Source: Microbacterium aurum (lineage in GTDB: Bacteria; Actinomycetota; Actinomycetes; Actinomycetales; Microbacteriaceae). From it: a stretch of DNA of 64,000 nt. The notes below the pieces were generated by a model. It saw nothing but the letters and a program-made list of their open reading frames with translations. It had not been told where the DNA came from and made no database searches. Position 1 is the first letter of the stretch; every line of letters begins with the position of its first letter. This document shows positions 9,332 to 17,971 of the stretch, piece after piece. The position numbers and the translations under genes were made by a program. The stretch covers positions 1,240,001 through 1,304,000 of the forward strand of contig NZ_JAFBCQ010000001.1 in assembly GCF_016907815.1 (NCBI RefSeq). Direction: 5' to 3'.

Positions 9332-10318
9332 TCACAGCAGCGCGTAACACCGCTCGAGGCGGGCGAGCCACCAGTCGCGGCGCTCGGGTGAGGCCGCGTG
9401 GGCCTCGAGCAGGGTGGCATCCGGCTCGACGCGGCGCACCGGCAGCGCGCCGTTCTCGGGGTGCAGCGGTGTCGTGGTGACGTCGGCGGCGAGGAGCGAC
9501 GCCGTGCCGAGGCCGCAGTCGTAGTCGAGGTCCGGCAGCGCGGCGGCCAGGGCGACGCCCATCGCAATCCCGACGCTCGTGTCGAGCGCGCTGGAGACGA
9601 CTGCCGGAAGTCCCGCGTCCGCGACGATCTCGAGCGCGCGTCGCACGCCGCCGAGGGGCTGCGCCTTGACGACGATGAGATCGGCCGCGCCGGCGCGCGC
9701 GACGGCCAGCGGGTCGGATGCCTTGCGGACGCTCTCATCCGCGGCGATCGGGATGTCCCAATCCGCGATCCGCTCGCGCAGCTCGGCCAGCTCGTCGATG
9801 CTCGCGCACGGCTGCTCGAGGTACTCCAGGTCGAACTCCGACAACGCGTGCACGGCGTGCTCGGCCTCGTCGAGGTTCCACCCGCCGTTGGCGTCGAGGC
9901 GCACGCGCCCTTCGGCGCCGAGCTGCTGCCGCACCGCGCGCACGCGGGCGACGTCGTCGGCGAGGGTCTGCCCGCGCTCGGCGACCTTCACCTTCGCCGT
10001 GCGGCAGCCGTCGAAACGGGCGAGGACTGCGGGGACGAATGCCGGCGCCACCGCAGGCACGGTGGCGTTGACGGCGACGGCGTCCCGCACCGGCGCGGGC
10101 TGTGGATGCCACCCGAAGTCGATCGCGGCGGTCAGCCACGCCGCGGCCTCGGCGTCGTCGTACTCGACGAAGGGGGAGAACTCCGTCCAGCCCTGCGGTC
10201 CCTCCAGCAGAAGCGCCTCGCGGGCGTCGATGCCGCGGAAGCGCGTGACGAGCGGGAGGGAGACGACACGCGCCGTGGCGCGCAGGTCGGACAGCGCGGG
10301 GAAGCTCACGGCATCCAT
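9332..10318 (-). CDS. menC: o-succinylbenzoate synthase
   Basis: Enolase-superfamily enzyme of about 328 residues that dehydrates SHCHC to o-succinylbenzoate in menaquinone synthesis. The acid/base and metal residues are visible in order: the KVKV lysines, RLDANGGW (Asp), YLEQPC (Glu), AADES (Asp) and VVKAQPLGG (Lys). ATG at 10318 with a nearby AGCGGG is preferred over an upstream GTG at 10333 that lacks a ribosome site. It lies about 11 kb from the other men genes of the window and shares no operon with them. Confidence 0.9.
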   Translation of the reverse strand: MDAVSFPALSDLRATARVVSLPLVTRFRGIDAREALLLEGPQGWTEFSPFVEYDDAEAAAWLTAAIDFGWHPQPAPVRDAVAVNATVPAVAPAFVPAVLARFDGCRTAKVKVAERGQTLADDVARVRAVRQQLGAEGRVRLDANGGWNLDEAEHAVHALSEFDLEYLEQPCASIDELAELRERIADWDIPIAADESVRKASDPLAVARAGAADLIVVKAQPLGGVRRALEIVADAGLPAVVSSALDTSVGIAMGVALAAALPDLDYDCGLGTASLLAADVTTTPLHPENGALPVRRVEPDATLLEAHAASPERRDWWLARLERCYALL

Positions 10319-10355
10319 CCTGCCCGCTGTCACCGGCGGAATGGTGGGTGTGTCC

Positions 10356-10385
10356 TTGACGATAGTGTGTGACGCACAGTATCGT
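10356..10385 (+). promoter_or_regulatory. padR promoter with overlapping operator-like palindrome
   Basis: A TTGACG -35 (10356-10361) and TATCGT -10-like hexamer (10380-10385) are separated by 18 bases. The expected transcript start falls at or next to the padR ATG at 10393, so the mRNA is probably leaderless. An imperfect inverted repeat (10361-10383, half-sites GATAnTGTG and CACAnTATC) fills the spacer. That fits autorepression by PadR (inference). Confidence 0.55.
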
Positions 10386-10392
10386 GTGAAGC

Positions 10393-10737
10393 ATGACCGA
10401 GAATGAGGCGCGGGAGACCCACCTGCAGGAGCTGCGGCGCGGAACCGTCGTATTGGCCTGCCTGCGGCTGCTCGCCGAGCCGGGTTATGGGTACGGGCTG
10501 CTGGAGGACCTGCAGCAGCGCGGATTCGACACCGATGCCAACACGCTCTACCCCCTGCTGCGCCGACTGGAGAAGCAGGGACACCTCACCAGCGAGTGGA
10601 ACACCGACGAGGCGCGGCCCCGCAAGTTCTACCGCACGTCGCCCGCCGGCCACCGCCTGGCAGAGGCGCTCACCACCGATTTCGACGCGCTCGCCGCCGC
10701 GATCGCCGCCCTTCCCGTTCCGTCCGAGGAGAACTGA
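10393..10737 (+). CDS. PadR family transcriptional regulator
   Basis: A 114-residue winged-helix regulator of the PadR type. The N-terminal helices lead to the family segment NTLYPLLRRLEKQG (about 50-63) and a wing (RKFYRTSPAG), with a short C-terminal dimerisation helix. There is no Shine-Dalgarno sequence in front of the ATG, and the promoter places transcription start at about the first codon, so translation is probably leaderless. The downstream membrane protein starts one base after the stop, the usual PadR plus HAAS-type arrangement. Confidence 0.88.
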   Translation: MTENEARETHLQELRRGTVVLACLRLLAEPGYGYGLLEDLQQRGFDTDANTLYPLLRRLEKQGHLTSEWNTDEARPRKFYRTSPAGHRLAEALTTDFDALAAAIAALPVPSEEN

Positions 10738-10738
10738 C

Positions 10739-11701
10739 ATGACCGCCACCCTGACCGACCGCTACGTCCTCGCGGTCACCCGCAGCATCCCCGAGCAGCA
10801 GCGCGCCGATGTCGCCGACGAGCTGCGCGCGTCGATCGCCGACCAGCTCGACGCGAGGATCGAGGCCGGCGAACCGGCGGATGCCGCCGAGCGCGCCGTC
10901 CTCACCGAGCTCGGCGACCCGGACCGGCTCGCCGCCGGCTACGCCGACCGCCCGCTCTCGCTCATCGGCCCGCGCTACTTCCTGGAATGGAAGCGGCTGC
11001 TGATCCTCCTGCTGTGGATCGTTCCCGCCTGCGCCGCGGTCGCCGTCGCGATCGCGCAGATCATCGCGGGCGCGACCGTCGGCGAGGTCATCGGGCAGGT
11101 CGTCGCCGTCACCCTCTCGGTCGTGGTGCACGTGGGCTTCTGGGTCACGCTCGTGTTCGCCGTCCTCGAGCGCACGACCGGTGCGACCGGCGACCCGCTG
11201 ATCCCGTGGAGCGTCGACAGCCTGCCCGAGCCGCGCGAGACCGGTGCGCGGCTGTCCGACCTCGTCGGCGGCATCGTCTGGGTCGCGATCCTCGCTGGCG
11301 CGATCGTGTGGGACCTCACGATCGGGTTCGTGTACCTCCACGGTTCGTGGATGTCGTTCTTGAACCCCGGCCTCTGGCCGGGATGGGCCGTCGTGCTTGG
11401 GGCGCTCATGGCGGGCGAGATCGTCCTCGCCGTGCTCGCGTACCGACGTGGCAGGTGGACCATGGGCCTCGCGGTGGCGAACACGGTGCTGGCCATCGTC
11501 TCGGCATCCGTTCTGCTCTGGATGCTGGGTGCCGGACTCCTCGTGAACCCCGCGCTATACGACATCGTGATCGCCGCCGGCGCCGGTGCCGACCTGCCGC
11601 AGGTGGTCGGCGCGATCGTTGCGGTCGGCATCGTGGGTGTCGCGCTCTGGGACGCGGTCGACGGGTTCGTCAAGGCGCGCCGCGGTCGGGTCGAGGCCTG
11701 A
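10739..11701 (+). CDS. PadR-associated membrane protein (permease-prefix/HAAS-like domain)
   Basis: A 320-residue protein. The N-terminal 70 residues form a helical, charged domain (DRYVLAVTRSIPEQQ, then DELRASIADQLDARIEAG and ELGDPDRLAAGYADRP) typical of the HAAS/permease-prefix family that sits next to PadR regulators. About six hydrophobic helices follow. Start is ATG at 10739, one base after the padR stop. Function is unknown; it is likely a membrane target or sensor regulated by PadR. Confidence 0.8.
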   Translation: MTATLTDRYVLAVTRSIPEQQRADVADELRASIADQLDARIEAGEPADAAERAVLTELGDPDRLAAGYADRPLSLIGPRYFLEWKRLLILLLWIVPACAAVAVAIAQIIAGATVGEVIGQVVAVTLSVVVHVGFWVTLVFAVLERTTGATGDPLIPWSVDSLPEPRETGARLSDLVGGIVWVAILAGAIVWDLTIGFVYLHGSWMSFLNPGLWPGWAVVLGALMAGEIVLAVLAYRRGRWTMGLAVANTVLAIVSASVLLWMLGAGLLVNPALYDIVIAAGAGADLPQVVGAIVAVGIVGVALWDAVDGFVKARRGRVEA

Positions 11702-11732
11702 GCCCGGCGCGTGCGCGTGGGAGAATCACCCG

Positions 11733-14700
11733 GTGACCGCGCCCGTGACCTCGCCCCGCTTCGCTCTCGACATCGACGGCGTGCCGCGGACCGAGCGGGC
11801 GCAGGCGCTGCGGGATGCCCTGGCATCCCGCGTCGTCATCGCCGACGGGGCCATGGGCACGATGCTGCAGCGGCACGACCTGCAGATCGAGACCGACTTC
11901 GCCGGGCTCGAGGGCTGCAACGAGATCCTCAACGTCACGCGCCCCGACGTCGTCGCGGCAATCCACGACGCTTACTTCGCGGTCGGGGTGGATGCCGTCG
12001 AGACCAACACGTTTGGGGCGAACTGGTCGAACCTGTCGGACTACGGCATCGACGACCGCATCCACGAGCTCGCCGAGTCGGGGGCCCGGATTGCGCGGGA
12101 GCGCGCCGAAGCGGCCGAAGCCGCAGACGGCCGGATGCGCTGGGTGCTTGGCTCGATGGGGCCGGGCACCAAACTCCCCTCGCTCGGTCACACGACGTAC
12201 GCGCACCTCAAGGAGACGTTCGCGCTGCAGGCCGAGGGCCTCATCGACGGGGGAGCGGACGCTTTCCTCGTCGAGACCAGCCAGGACCTGCTGCAGACGA
12301 AGGCGGCGATCAACGGCTGCAAGCAGGCGATCGTGGCCCGCGGCATCCGCCTGCCGATCTTCGTCGAGGTCACCGTCGAGACGACCGGCACGATGCTCAT
12401 GGGCTCGGAGATCGGCGCGGCGCTGACGGCGCTCGAGCCCCTCGGCGTGGATGCCATCGGACTCAACTGCGCGACCGGCCCCGCCGAGATGAGCGAGCAC
12501 CTGCGGCATCTGTCGAAGCACTCGAGTGTGACGATCGCGTGCATGCCCAACGCGGGCCTGCCGGTGCTGGGCGCCGACGGCGCGCACTACCCGCTGACGC
12601 CCGCCGAGCTCGCCACCGCGCACGAGCAGTTCGTCCGCGAGTTCGGGCTGGGCCTCATCGGCGGCTGCTGCGGTACGACCCCCGAGCACCTCGCCGCCGT
12701 CGTGGAGCGGCTGGGCGGTGCGGGCGTTTCGTCTCGTCGCTTCGCTCCTCGCGGGGCGACCGATGAGCCCGGCGTGGCATCCCTCTACCAGCACGTCCCG
12801 TTCCGTCAGGACGCGAGCTACCTCGCGATCGGCGAGCGGACCAACGCGAACGGCTCCAAGGCGTTCCGCGAGGCGATGCTCGAGGGGGGCTGGGACGACT
12901 GCGTCGAGATCGCGCGGAACCAGATCCGCGTCGGGGCGCACCTGCTCGACGTGTGCGTCGACTACGTGGGTCGCGACGGCGTCGCCGACATCCGCGAGGT
13001 GGTCTCCCGCTTCGCCTCGGCATCCACGCTCCCGCTCGTGATCGACTCGACCGAGCCCGCGGTGATCCAGGCGGGCCTCGAGCTCATCGGCGGCCGGCCC
13101 GTCGTGAACTCCGTCAACTACGAGGACGGCGACGGCCCGGCATCCCGCTTCGGTCGCATCATGCCGCTCGTCAAGGAGCACGGCACCGCCGTCATCGCCC
13201 TCACGATCGACGAGCAGGGTCAGGCGCGTACGACCGCCGACAAGGTGCGGATCGCGTCGCGGCTCGTCGACGAGCTCGTCGGCGAGTGGGGCCTGCGCAC
13301 CTCGGACATCATCGTCGACTGCCTGACGTTCCCGATCGCGACGGGGCAGGAGGAGACGCGGCGCGACGGCATCGAGACGATCGAGGCCATCCGGCAGCTC
13401 ACGGCGAAGTACCCCGGCATCAACACGACCCTCGGCGTCTCGAACGTGTCGTTCGGCCTGAACCCGGCGGCGCGGAGCGTGCTGAACTCGGTGTTCCTGC
13501 ACGAGGCGACGCAGGCGGGGCTCACGAGCGGCATCATCGACGCCGCGAAGATCGTGCCTCTGGCATCCCTCGACGAGGCCCAGCGGAAGGTCGCGCTCGA
13601 TCTCGTGTGGGACCGGCGCGAATGGGATGCCGAGGGCAACCTCACCTACGACCCGCTCGCCACCATGCTCGACCTGTTCGCCGGCGTCGACACGGCCGCG
13701 CTCCGTGATCAGCGGGCGGCGGAGCTCGCGGCGCTGCCGGTGGGCGAGCGCCTCGAGCGCCGCATCATCGACGGCGAGCTGAAGGGTCTGGAGGCCGACC
13801 TCGACCTGGCGCGGGCCGGGGGCACGAGCCCGCTCGCCATCATCAACGACCACCTACTCGAAGGTATGAAGGTCGTCGGCGAGCGGTTCGGGTCGGGGCA
13901 GATGCAGCTGCCGTTCGTGCTGCAGTCCGCCGAGGTCATGAAGACCGCCGTCGCCCTCCTCGAGCCGCATATGGAGCGCAGCGACGAGGCCGGCAAGGGC
14001 ACGATCGTGCTCGCGACGGTCCGCGGCGACGTGCACGACATCGGCAAGAACCTCGTCGACATCATCCTGACGAACAACGGCTACACCGTGATCAACCTCG
14101 GCATCAAGCAGCCGATCGCCGACATCATCGCGGCCGCCGAGGAGCATGGCGCCGACGTCATCGGCATGAGTGGCCTGCTCGTGAAGTCGACGGTCGTCAT
14201 GAAGGAGAACCTGCAGGAGCTGCAGGCACGGGGTCTGGCGGGCCGGTGGCCCGTGATCCTCGGCGGGGCGGCGCTGACGCGCGCGTACGTCGAGCAGGAC
14301 CTCGCGGAGCTCTTCGACGGCGAGGTGCGGTACGCGAAGGATGCCTTCGAGGGTCTCGCCCTGATGGAGCCGCTCGTCCGCATCGCGCGCGGCGAGGCGA
14401 GGGATGCCGTGGGCCTGCCGCCGCTGAAGAAGCGCATCCACGCGGCGGGCTCTCGCCTGACGCTCACAGAGCCCGAGGCGATGCCGGCGCGCAGCGACGT
14501 GGCATCCGACAATCCCGTTCCGGCGCCGCCGTTCTGGGGGACGAGGATCGTCCGCGGGATCGCGCTCGCCGACTACGCCGCGTTCCTCGATGAGCGCGCG
14601 ACCTTCATGGGGCAGTGGGGGCTGAAGCCCGGCCGCGGCGAGGACGGGCCGAGCTACGAGCAGCTGGTTGAGACGGAGGGCCGGCCGCGGCTGCGGTACT

Positions 14701-15377
14701 GGCTCGACCGCATCCTCACCGAGGGGATGCTGGACGCTTCTGTGGCGTATGGGTACTTCCCGGTCGTCTCGGAGGGCGACGACATCGTCGTGCTCCATCA
14801 CGGCGACGACCCGACCGGTGTGCTCGGCGTGCCCGGGCTGCTCGCGCCGGACGGGGGGTCAGGCGGCGCGATCGGCGCCGACCGCCTGCGCTTCCACTTC
14901 CCGCGGCAGCGCCGCGACCGGCACCTGAATCTCGCGGATTTCGTGCGCTCGCGCGAGTCCGGGCAGGTCGACGTCCTGCCTGTGCAGCTGGTCACCGCCG
15001 GTGCGGCGATCGACGCCGTGACGGCGAAGCTCTTCGCCGAGGACCGGTACCGCGACTACTACGAGCTCAACGGCCTCGTGATGCAGCTGACCGAAGCGCT
15101 CGCCGAGTTCTGGCACGCGCGCATCCGATCGGAGCTCGGCTTCGCGGCGGAAGATCCGACGGACACAGCGGGCCTCTTCAAGCTCGAGTACCGCGGCGCG
15201 CGGTTCTCGCTCGGCTACCCCGCGTGCCCCGCCATGGAGGATCGCCGCAAGGTCGCCCTGCTGCTGCGTCCCGAGCGGATGGGCGTCGAGCTCAGCGATG
15301 AGCTGCAGCTGCACCCCGAGCAGTCGACGGACGCGTTCGTCTTCCACCACCCCGAGGCGAAGTACTTCTCGGTCTGA
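11733..15377 (+). CDS. metH: Cobalamin-dependent methionine synthase
   Basis: Transfers the methyl group of methyltetrahydrofolate to homocysteine through methylcobalamin. The 1214 residues hold all four modules. The homocysteine domain has the zinc cysteines in GLNCATGP and GGCCGTTPEH. A pterin-binding domain follows (about 355-650). The B12 cap and Rossmann domains carry DVHDIGKN, with the cobalt-ligand His near residue 768. The C-terminal AdoMet reactivation domain contains RFSLGYPACP. GTG at 11733 is chosen because it begins the conserved N-terminus; no strong ribosome site is seen. No cobalamin riboswitch fits in the 31-base gap upstream. Confidence 0.96.
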   Translation: MTAPVTSPRFALDIDGVPRTERAQALRDALASRVVIADGAMGTMLQRHDLQIETDFAGLEGCNEILNVTRPDVVAAIHDAYFAVGVDAVETNTFGANWSNLSDYGIDDRIHELAESGARIARERAEAAEAADGRMRWVLGSMGPGTKLPSLGHTTYAHLKETFALQAEGLIDGGADAFLVETSQDLLQTKAAINGCKQAIVARGIRLPIFVEVTVETTGTMLMGSEIGAALTALEPLGVDAIGLNCATGPAEMSEHLRHLSKHSSVTIACMPNAGLPVLGADGAHYPLTPAELATAHEQFVREFGLGLIGGCCGTTPEHLAAVVERLGGAGVSSRRFAPRGATDEPGVASLYQHVPFRQDASYLAIGERTNANGSKAFREAMLEGGWDDCVEIARNQIRVGAHLLDVCVDYVGRDGVADIREVVSRFASASTLPLVIDSTEPAVIQAGLELIGGRPVVNSVNYEDGDGPASRFGRIMPLVKEHGTAVIALTIDEQGQARTTADKVRIASRLVDELVGEWGLRTSDIIVDCLTFPIATGQEETRRDGIETIEAIRQLTAKYPGINTTLGVSNVSFGLNPAARSVLNSVFLHEATQAGLTSGIIDAAKIVPLASLDEAQRKVALDLVWDRREWDAEGNLTYDPLATMLDLFAGVDTAALRDQRAAELAALPVGERLERRIIDGELKGLEADLDLARAGGTSPLAIINDHLLEGMKVVGERFGSGQMQLPFVLQSAEVMKTAVALLEPHMERSDEAGKGTIVLATVRGDVHDIGKNLVDIILTNNGYTVINLGIKQPIADIIAAAEEHGADVIGMSGLLVKSTVVMKENLQELQARGLAGRWPVILGGAALTRAYVEQDLAELFDGEVRYAKDAFEGLALMEPLVRIARGEARDAVGLPPLKKRIHAAGSRLTLTEPEAMPARSDVASDNPVPAPPFWGTRIVRGIALADYAAFLDERATFMGQWGLKPGRGEDGPSYEQLVETEGRPRLRYWLDRILTEGMLDASVAYGYFPVVSEGDDIVVLHHGDDPTGVLGVPGLLAPDGGSGGAIGADRLRFHFPRQRRDRHLNLADFVRSRESGQVDVLPVQLVTAGAAIDAVTAKLFAEDRYRDYYELNGLVMQLTEALAEFWHARIRSELGFAAEDPTDTAGLFKLEYRGARFSLGYPACPAMEDRRKVALLLRPERMGVELSDELQLHPEQSTDAFVFHHPEAKYFSV

Positions 15378-15389
15378 GCGGGGTCGGCA

Positions 15390-15898
15390 TCAGACCGCGG
15401 CGTCGTTCGAGAGTATTTTTGGCAGGTAGCCGAGCGCGTCCAGCCGCCGGATCAGCCGGGGTGCCAGCGGACCGCGGGCAAGGTGATGCCGACTTCCTTA
15501 TCGCGGTACGCGCCGGGAGTCGGGTCCCCTTCGCGGACCAGGCCATCGACGGCGCGGCGGTGCAGCTCGCGCACCAATGAATGCGTGAGAGGTGTCTCGG
15601 TAGCGATCCCGTCGATGAAGCGAACGGCACCCGCGATATTCGAGATCTCCCTGATCTGGTCATCGAGAGCAGGCCCTGTGGCATTGAGCCGATCGAGGGC
15701 ATCGTACACAGTTGTGTGGTTCCCTTCGATCCGCGCTGACACCACGCTCATGACCGTGTCGAACAGCTGATGCAGATCGGCGTAGACGTCGGGGGGCGTC
15801 GAGCCGGTGCCGATATCTGCGCGCATCCGTTCGATCGCGAAGAGCGTCGTCACAAGAGGGGAATCGAATTCCAAACGTGGCAATGCATACTTGCTCAC
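15390..15898 (-). pseudogene. Truncated Fic-family protein remnant
   Basis: The 148-codon frame starting at 15898 matches the N-terminal part of Fic proteins, including the SARIEGNHTT segment (about residue 55) that is the usual inhibitory-helix-type motif, and later HSLVRELHRRAVDG. The catalytic HPFxxGNGR loop is missing. The frame stops at 15452-15454. A second frame continues to a stop at 15390-15392 with strongly GC3-biased codons (PRLIRRLDALGYLPKIL), probably the original C-terminal end. So the gene lost its middle with a frameshift. GC is lower than in its neighbours. Confidence 0.65.
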
Positions 15899-16074
15899 GG
15901 TGCCTCCGCAAATTGCCTACGCGGCGAGATACTATTTGCGATCGCTCGAGGATATCGGACCTATTCTACGCTCCTCGCGGAGTGCGCTCTGCGCACACTA
16001 TTTGCATAACGATGACCAGCTCGTTGCAACGAGCACGGTACCGATCATCGTTCGGAGGCGCCCGCGACGAGCAA
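15899..16074. other. Low-GC intergenic stretch upstream of Fic remnant
   Basis: Non-coding. It is clearly AT-richer than the rest of the window and contains two ACTATTTGC copies (near 15930 and 15992). It probably holds the promoter of the former fic gene and looks like transferred DNA. No RNA gene or terminator seen. Confidence 0.4.
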
Positions 16075-16572
16075 TCAGACCACGGATGCCGGTGCGCGCC
16101 GGTCGCGGACCACGCCGGCGACCGCCACAGCGATGAGTCCGACGAGCGACGCCAGGCTCACGGCATAGAGCGGCCGCGCCCACGGCGAGTGGTCGCCGCC
16201 GCCGATCCCATAGGTGTCGGCGAGGTTCATGCCCCACATAAAAGATGCCCAGAAGTACCCGAACGCGCCGAGTGCGAGCAGGGCCAGCGTGAGCATCGCT
16301 GTGGTCCGCGCGGCGAGGTGACCCCGGCTGACTCCGACGAGCACCGCGGCCGCGAGCAGCGGTCCGATGGCGAGGATGCCGAGTGTCGGTGGGATGCCGA
16401 CGGCTTGCCCCGCGGCATCCATTTCGGCGTGGATCTGTGCCAGCGAGCGTCCGGGTCCCGCGGCGAGCGGATTCAGCACGAGGATCTGCAGCGCCGCCCA
16501 CGCCGCGTAGACGGTGACGACGACGAGGCCGATCACCGCGACGGCGACCGGTCGGGTGCGGGAAGCTGCCAT
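16075..16572 (-). CDS. Four-helix integral membrane protein
   Basis: A 165-residue membrane protein with about four hydrophobic segments (12-35, 63-82, 90-112, 135-155) and short loops. It is not recognised beyond a general actinobacterial membrane protein. The C-terminus is basic and cytoplasmic. It starts at ATG 16572, 14 bases after the GNAT gene stop, so the two may be co-transcribed. Confidence 0.72.
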   Translation of the reverse strand: MAASRTRPVAVAVIGLVVVTVYAAWAALQILVLNPLAAGPGRSLAQIHAEMDAAGQAVGIPPTLGILAIGPLLAAAVLVGVSRGHLAARTTAMLTLALLALGAFGYFWASFMWGMNLADTYGIGGGDHSPWARPLYAVSLASLVGLIAVAVAGVVRDRRAPASVV

Positions 16573-16586
16573 GTCGGCAGTCTGCC

Positions 16587-16994
16587 TCACGACTGGCGGA
16601 TCATCCAGGCCATCTCGCCCGACAGCTCCGCGAACCCGAACCGGCGGTAGAGCTCCTGCGCGTCGGCGGTGGCCAGTAGCATCCGCTTCAGGCCGAGCGG
16701 TTCGAGGTCGTCGAGCACGCCCTGCAGCAACAGTTTTCCCGCTCCGGTGCCGCGGACGGCCGGGGCGACGAAGACGTCGCACAGCCAGGCGAACAGCGCG
16801 CCGTCGGTGACGACGCGGGCGTAGGCGAGCTGTGCCCCGGTCGCCTCGTCGTACACGCCGTAGTTGCGCGACCCCGCCATCGCGACATCCTGCGTCGCGC
16901 GGGGGCGACCCTTCGCCCAGTACGACTCCTCGCTCAGCCAGCGGTGGACGAGCGCGACGTCGATGCGTGCCGGATCGGCGGAGAAGACAGGCAT
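16587..16994 (-). CDS. GNAT family N-acetyltransferase
   Basis: A 135-residue acetyltransferase. The acetyl-CoA pyrophosphate loop is visible as VRGTGAGKLLLQ (about 80-91), preceded by the family beta-strand VFVAPA, and the C-terminal strand ends with YRRFGFAEL. The size is typical for small stand-alone GNAT proteins; the substrate cannot be deduced. It lies between two membrane-protein genes on the same strand. Confidence 0.85.
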   Translation of the reverse strand: MPVFSADPARIDVALVHRWLSEESYWAKGRPRATQDVAMAGSRNYGVYDEATGAQLAYARVVTDGALFAWLCDVFVAPAVRGTGAGKLLLQGVLDDLEPLGLKRMLLATADAQELYRRFGFAELSGEMAWMIRQS

Positions 16995-17003
16995 CTCCCC
17001 AGG

Positions 17004-17472
17004 CTAGAGCGCGCCGAGGTCTCCGGCGGCAGCGGGCGCAGCCGGTGCGTTCGCGGCGGACCGACGGCGTCGCCAGAGCGCTCCGGCGGCCGCGCCCGCG
17101 ACGCCGATGGCCGCCGCGACGACGAGCGGCGGCAGGACGACCTCGGGGATGGTGAGCGCCTGGAAGAAGACGCCGACGCCGAACTCGGCCATCTCCGCAG
17201 GGTACGCAGCCAGCACGCGGCCGCCGATCGGCGAGAGCGCGCCCGGCGATGCCCGCGACGGCGGAGCCGACGACGAGCAGCGCCACGATCGACGTGAGGT
17301 AATACTGGCTGAACGGCAGAAGCGCGAGCGGCATGTCGCCGACGGATCCCGCGCCGAGGTTCTGCAGCGGCAGGCGGGCGCCGGTCACGAACCAGGGGAG
17401 CAGGCCCACGATGGCGCCCGCGGCGCCGATCGCGAACCACACGGCGGCATTGAGCGGGCGCGGCGTGGTCAT
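17004..17472 (-). pseudogene. Membrane protein gene interrupted by a frameshift
   Basis: The first frame starts at ATG 17472 and encodes about 78 residues with two hydrophobic helices (WFAIGAAGAIVGLLPWF and SIVALLVVGSAVAGIAG). It then turns into Arg-rich junk. From about 17,245 down to the stop at 17004 a different frame carries a consistent continuation (LSPIGGRVLAAYPAE, then a helix around VVLPPLVVAAAIGVAG). One base gained or lost within 17221-17252 would restore a protein of about 155 residues. It may be a real mutation or a sequencing error. Confidence 0.6.
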
Positions 17473-17502
17473 CCGGGCAGATTACCGGGACAGCGCGACG
17501 GG

Positions 17503-17952
17503 TCAGGCGACCTGCTGCCCGCACATCCCGCAGACGCCCGTCGCAGGCACCTCGACGAAGCAGTCGGGGCAGAGGACCGCTGCGCGCTCCGGGATCGACG
17601 GGGCGGCGGCCTTCCGTGGGGCCGGTGCGGCAGCGCGGGCGCGGCGCGCGCGCTCGGGCGCCGAGACGGGCGGCGCGAGCTTGGGTGTCGGCTTGTGGTC
17701 GGCGCAGTAGTAGCGCACGAATCCCGCCGGGTTGTTCGGATGCCGGTGTTTCACGACCCAGAGCGCCTCACGCGGCCAGGGTTCGCTGTCGGGGCCGCAG
17801 CCGGCGCACCGGGTGGGCTCTCCGGGCACGGCCTCCGCGGCGGGGATCGGCAGCTCGAAGGGGAGGGCGTCGCGCCAGTCGGAGGAATTCCTGATCTGCA
17901 CGGTATGCCTTCCCGGCGGCATCCGTTCGGGTGGGACGTCGCCGTGCTCCAT
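17503..17952 (-). CDS. Zinc-ribbon-containing protein of unknown function
   Basis: About 149 residues from ATG 17952; a longer TTG start at 17994 would overlap the upstream gene and is less likely. Cys pairs are visible: CAGC in the middle with a later CADH, and CPDC/CGMC at the C-terminus, which form a short zinc ribbon. An Ala/Pro/Arg-rich linker joins them. The gene follows the ECF transporter by 19 bases and may be the last gene of its operon. Function not recognised. Confidence 0.65.
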   Translation of the reverse strand: MEHGDVPPERMPPGRHTVQIRNSSDWRDALPFELPIPAAEAVPGEPTRCAGCGPDSEPWPREALWVVKHRHPNNPAGFVRYYCADHKPTPKLAPPVSAPERARRARAAAPAPRKAAAPSIPERAAVLCPDCFVEVPATGVCGMCGQQVA

Positions 17953-17971
17953 TGTCCCACGATCGGGATCG

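Noticed and set aside
11702..11732. Cobalamin riboswitch before metH
   Set aside because: The gap is 31 bases, too short, and no B12-box-like sequence is visible.
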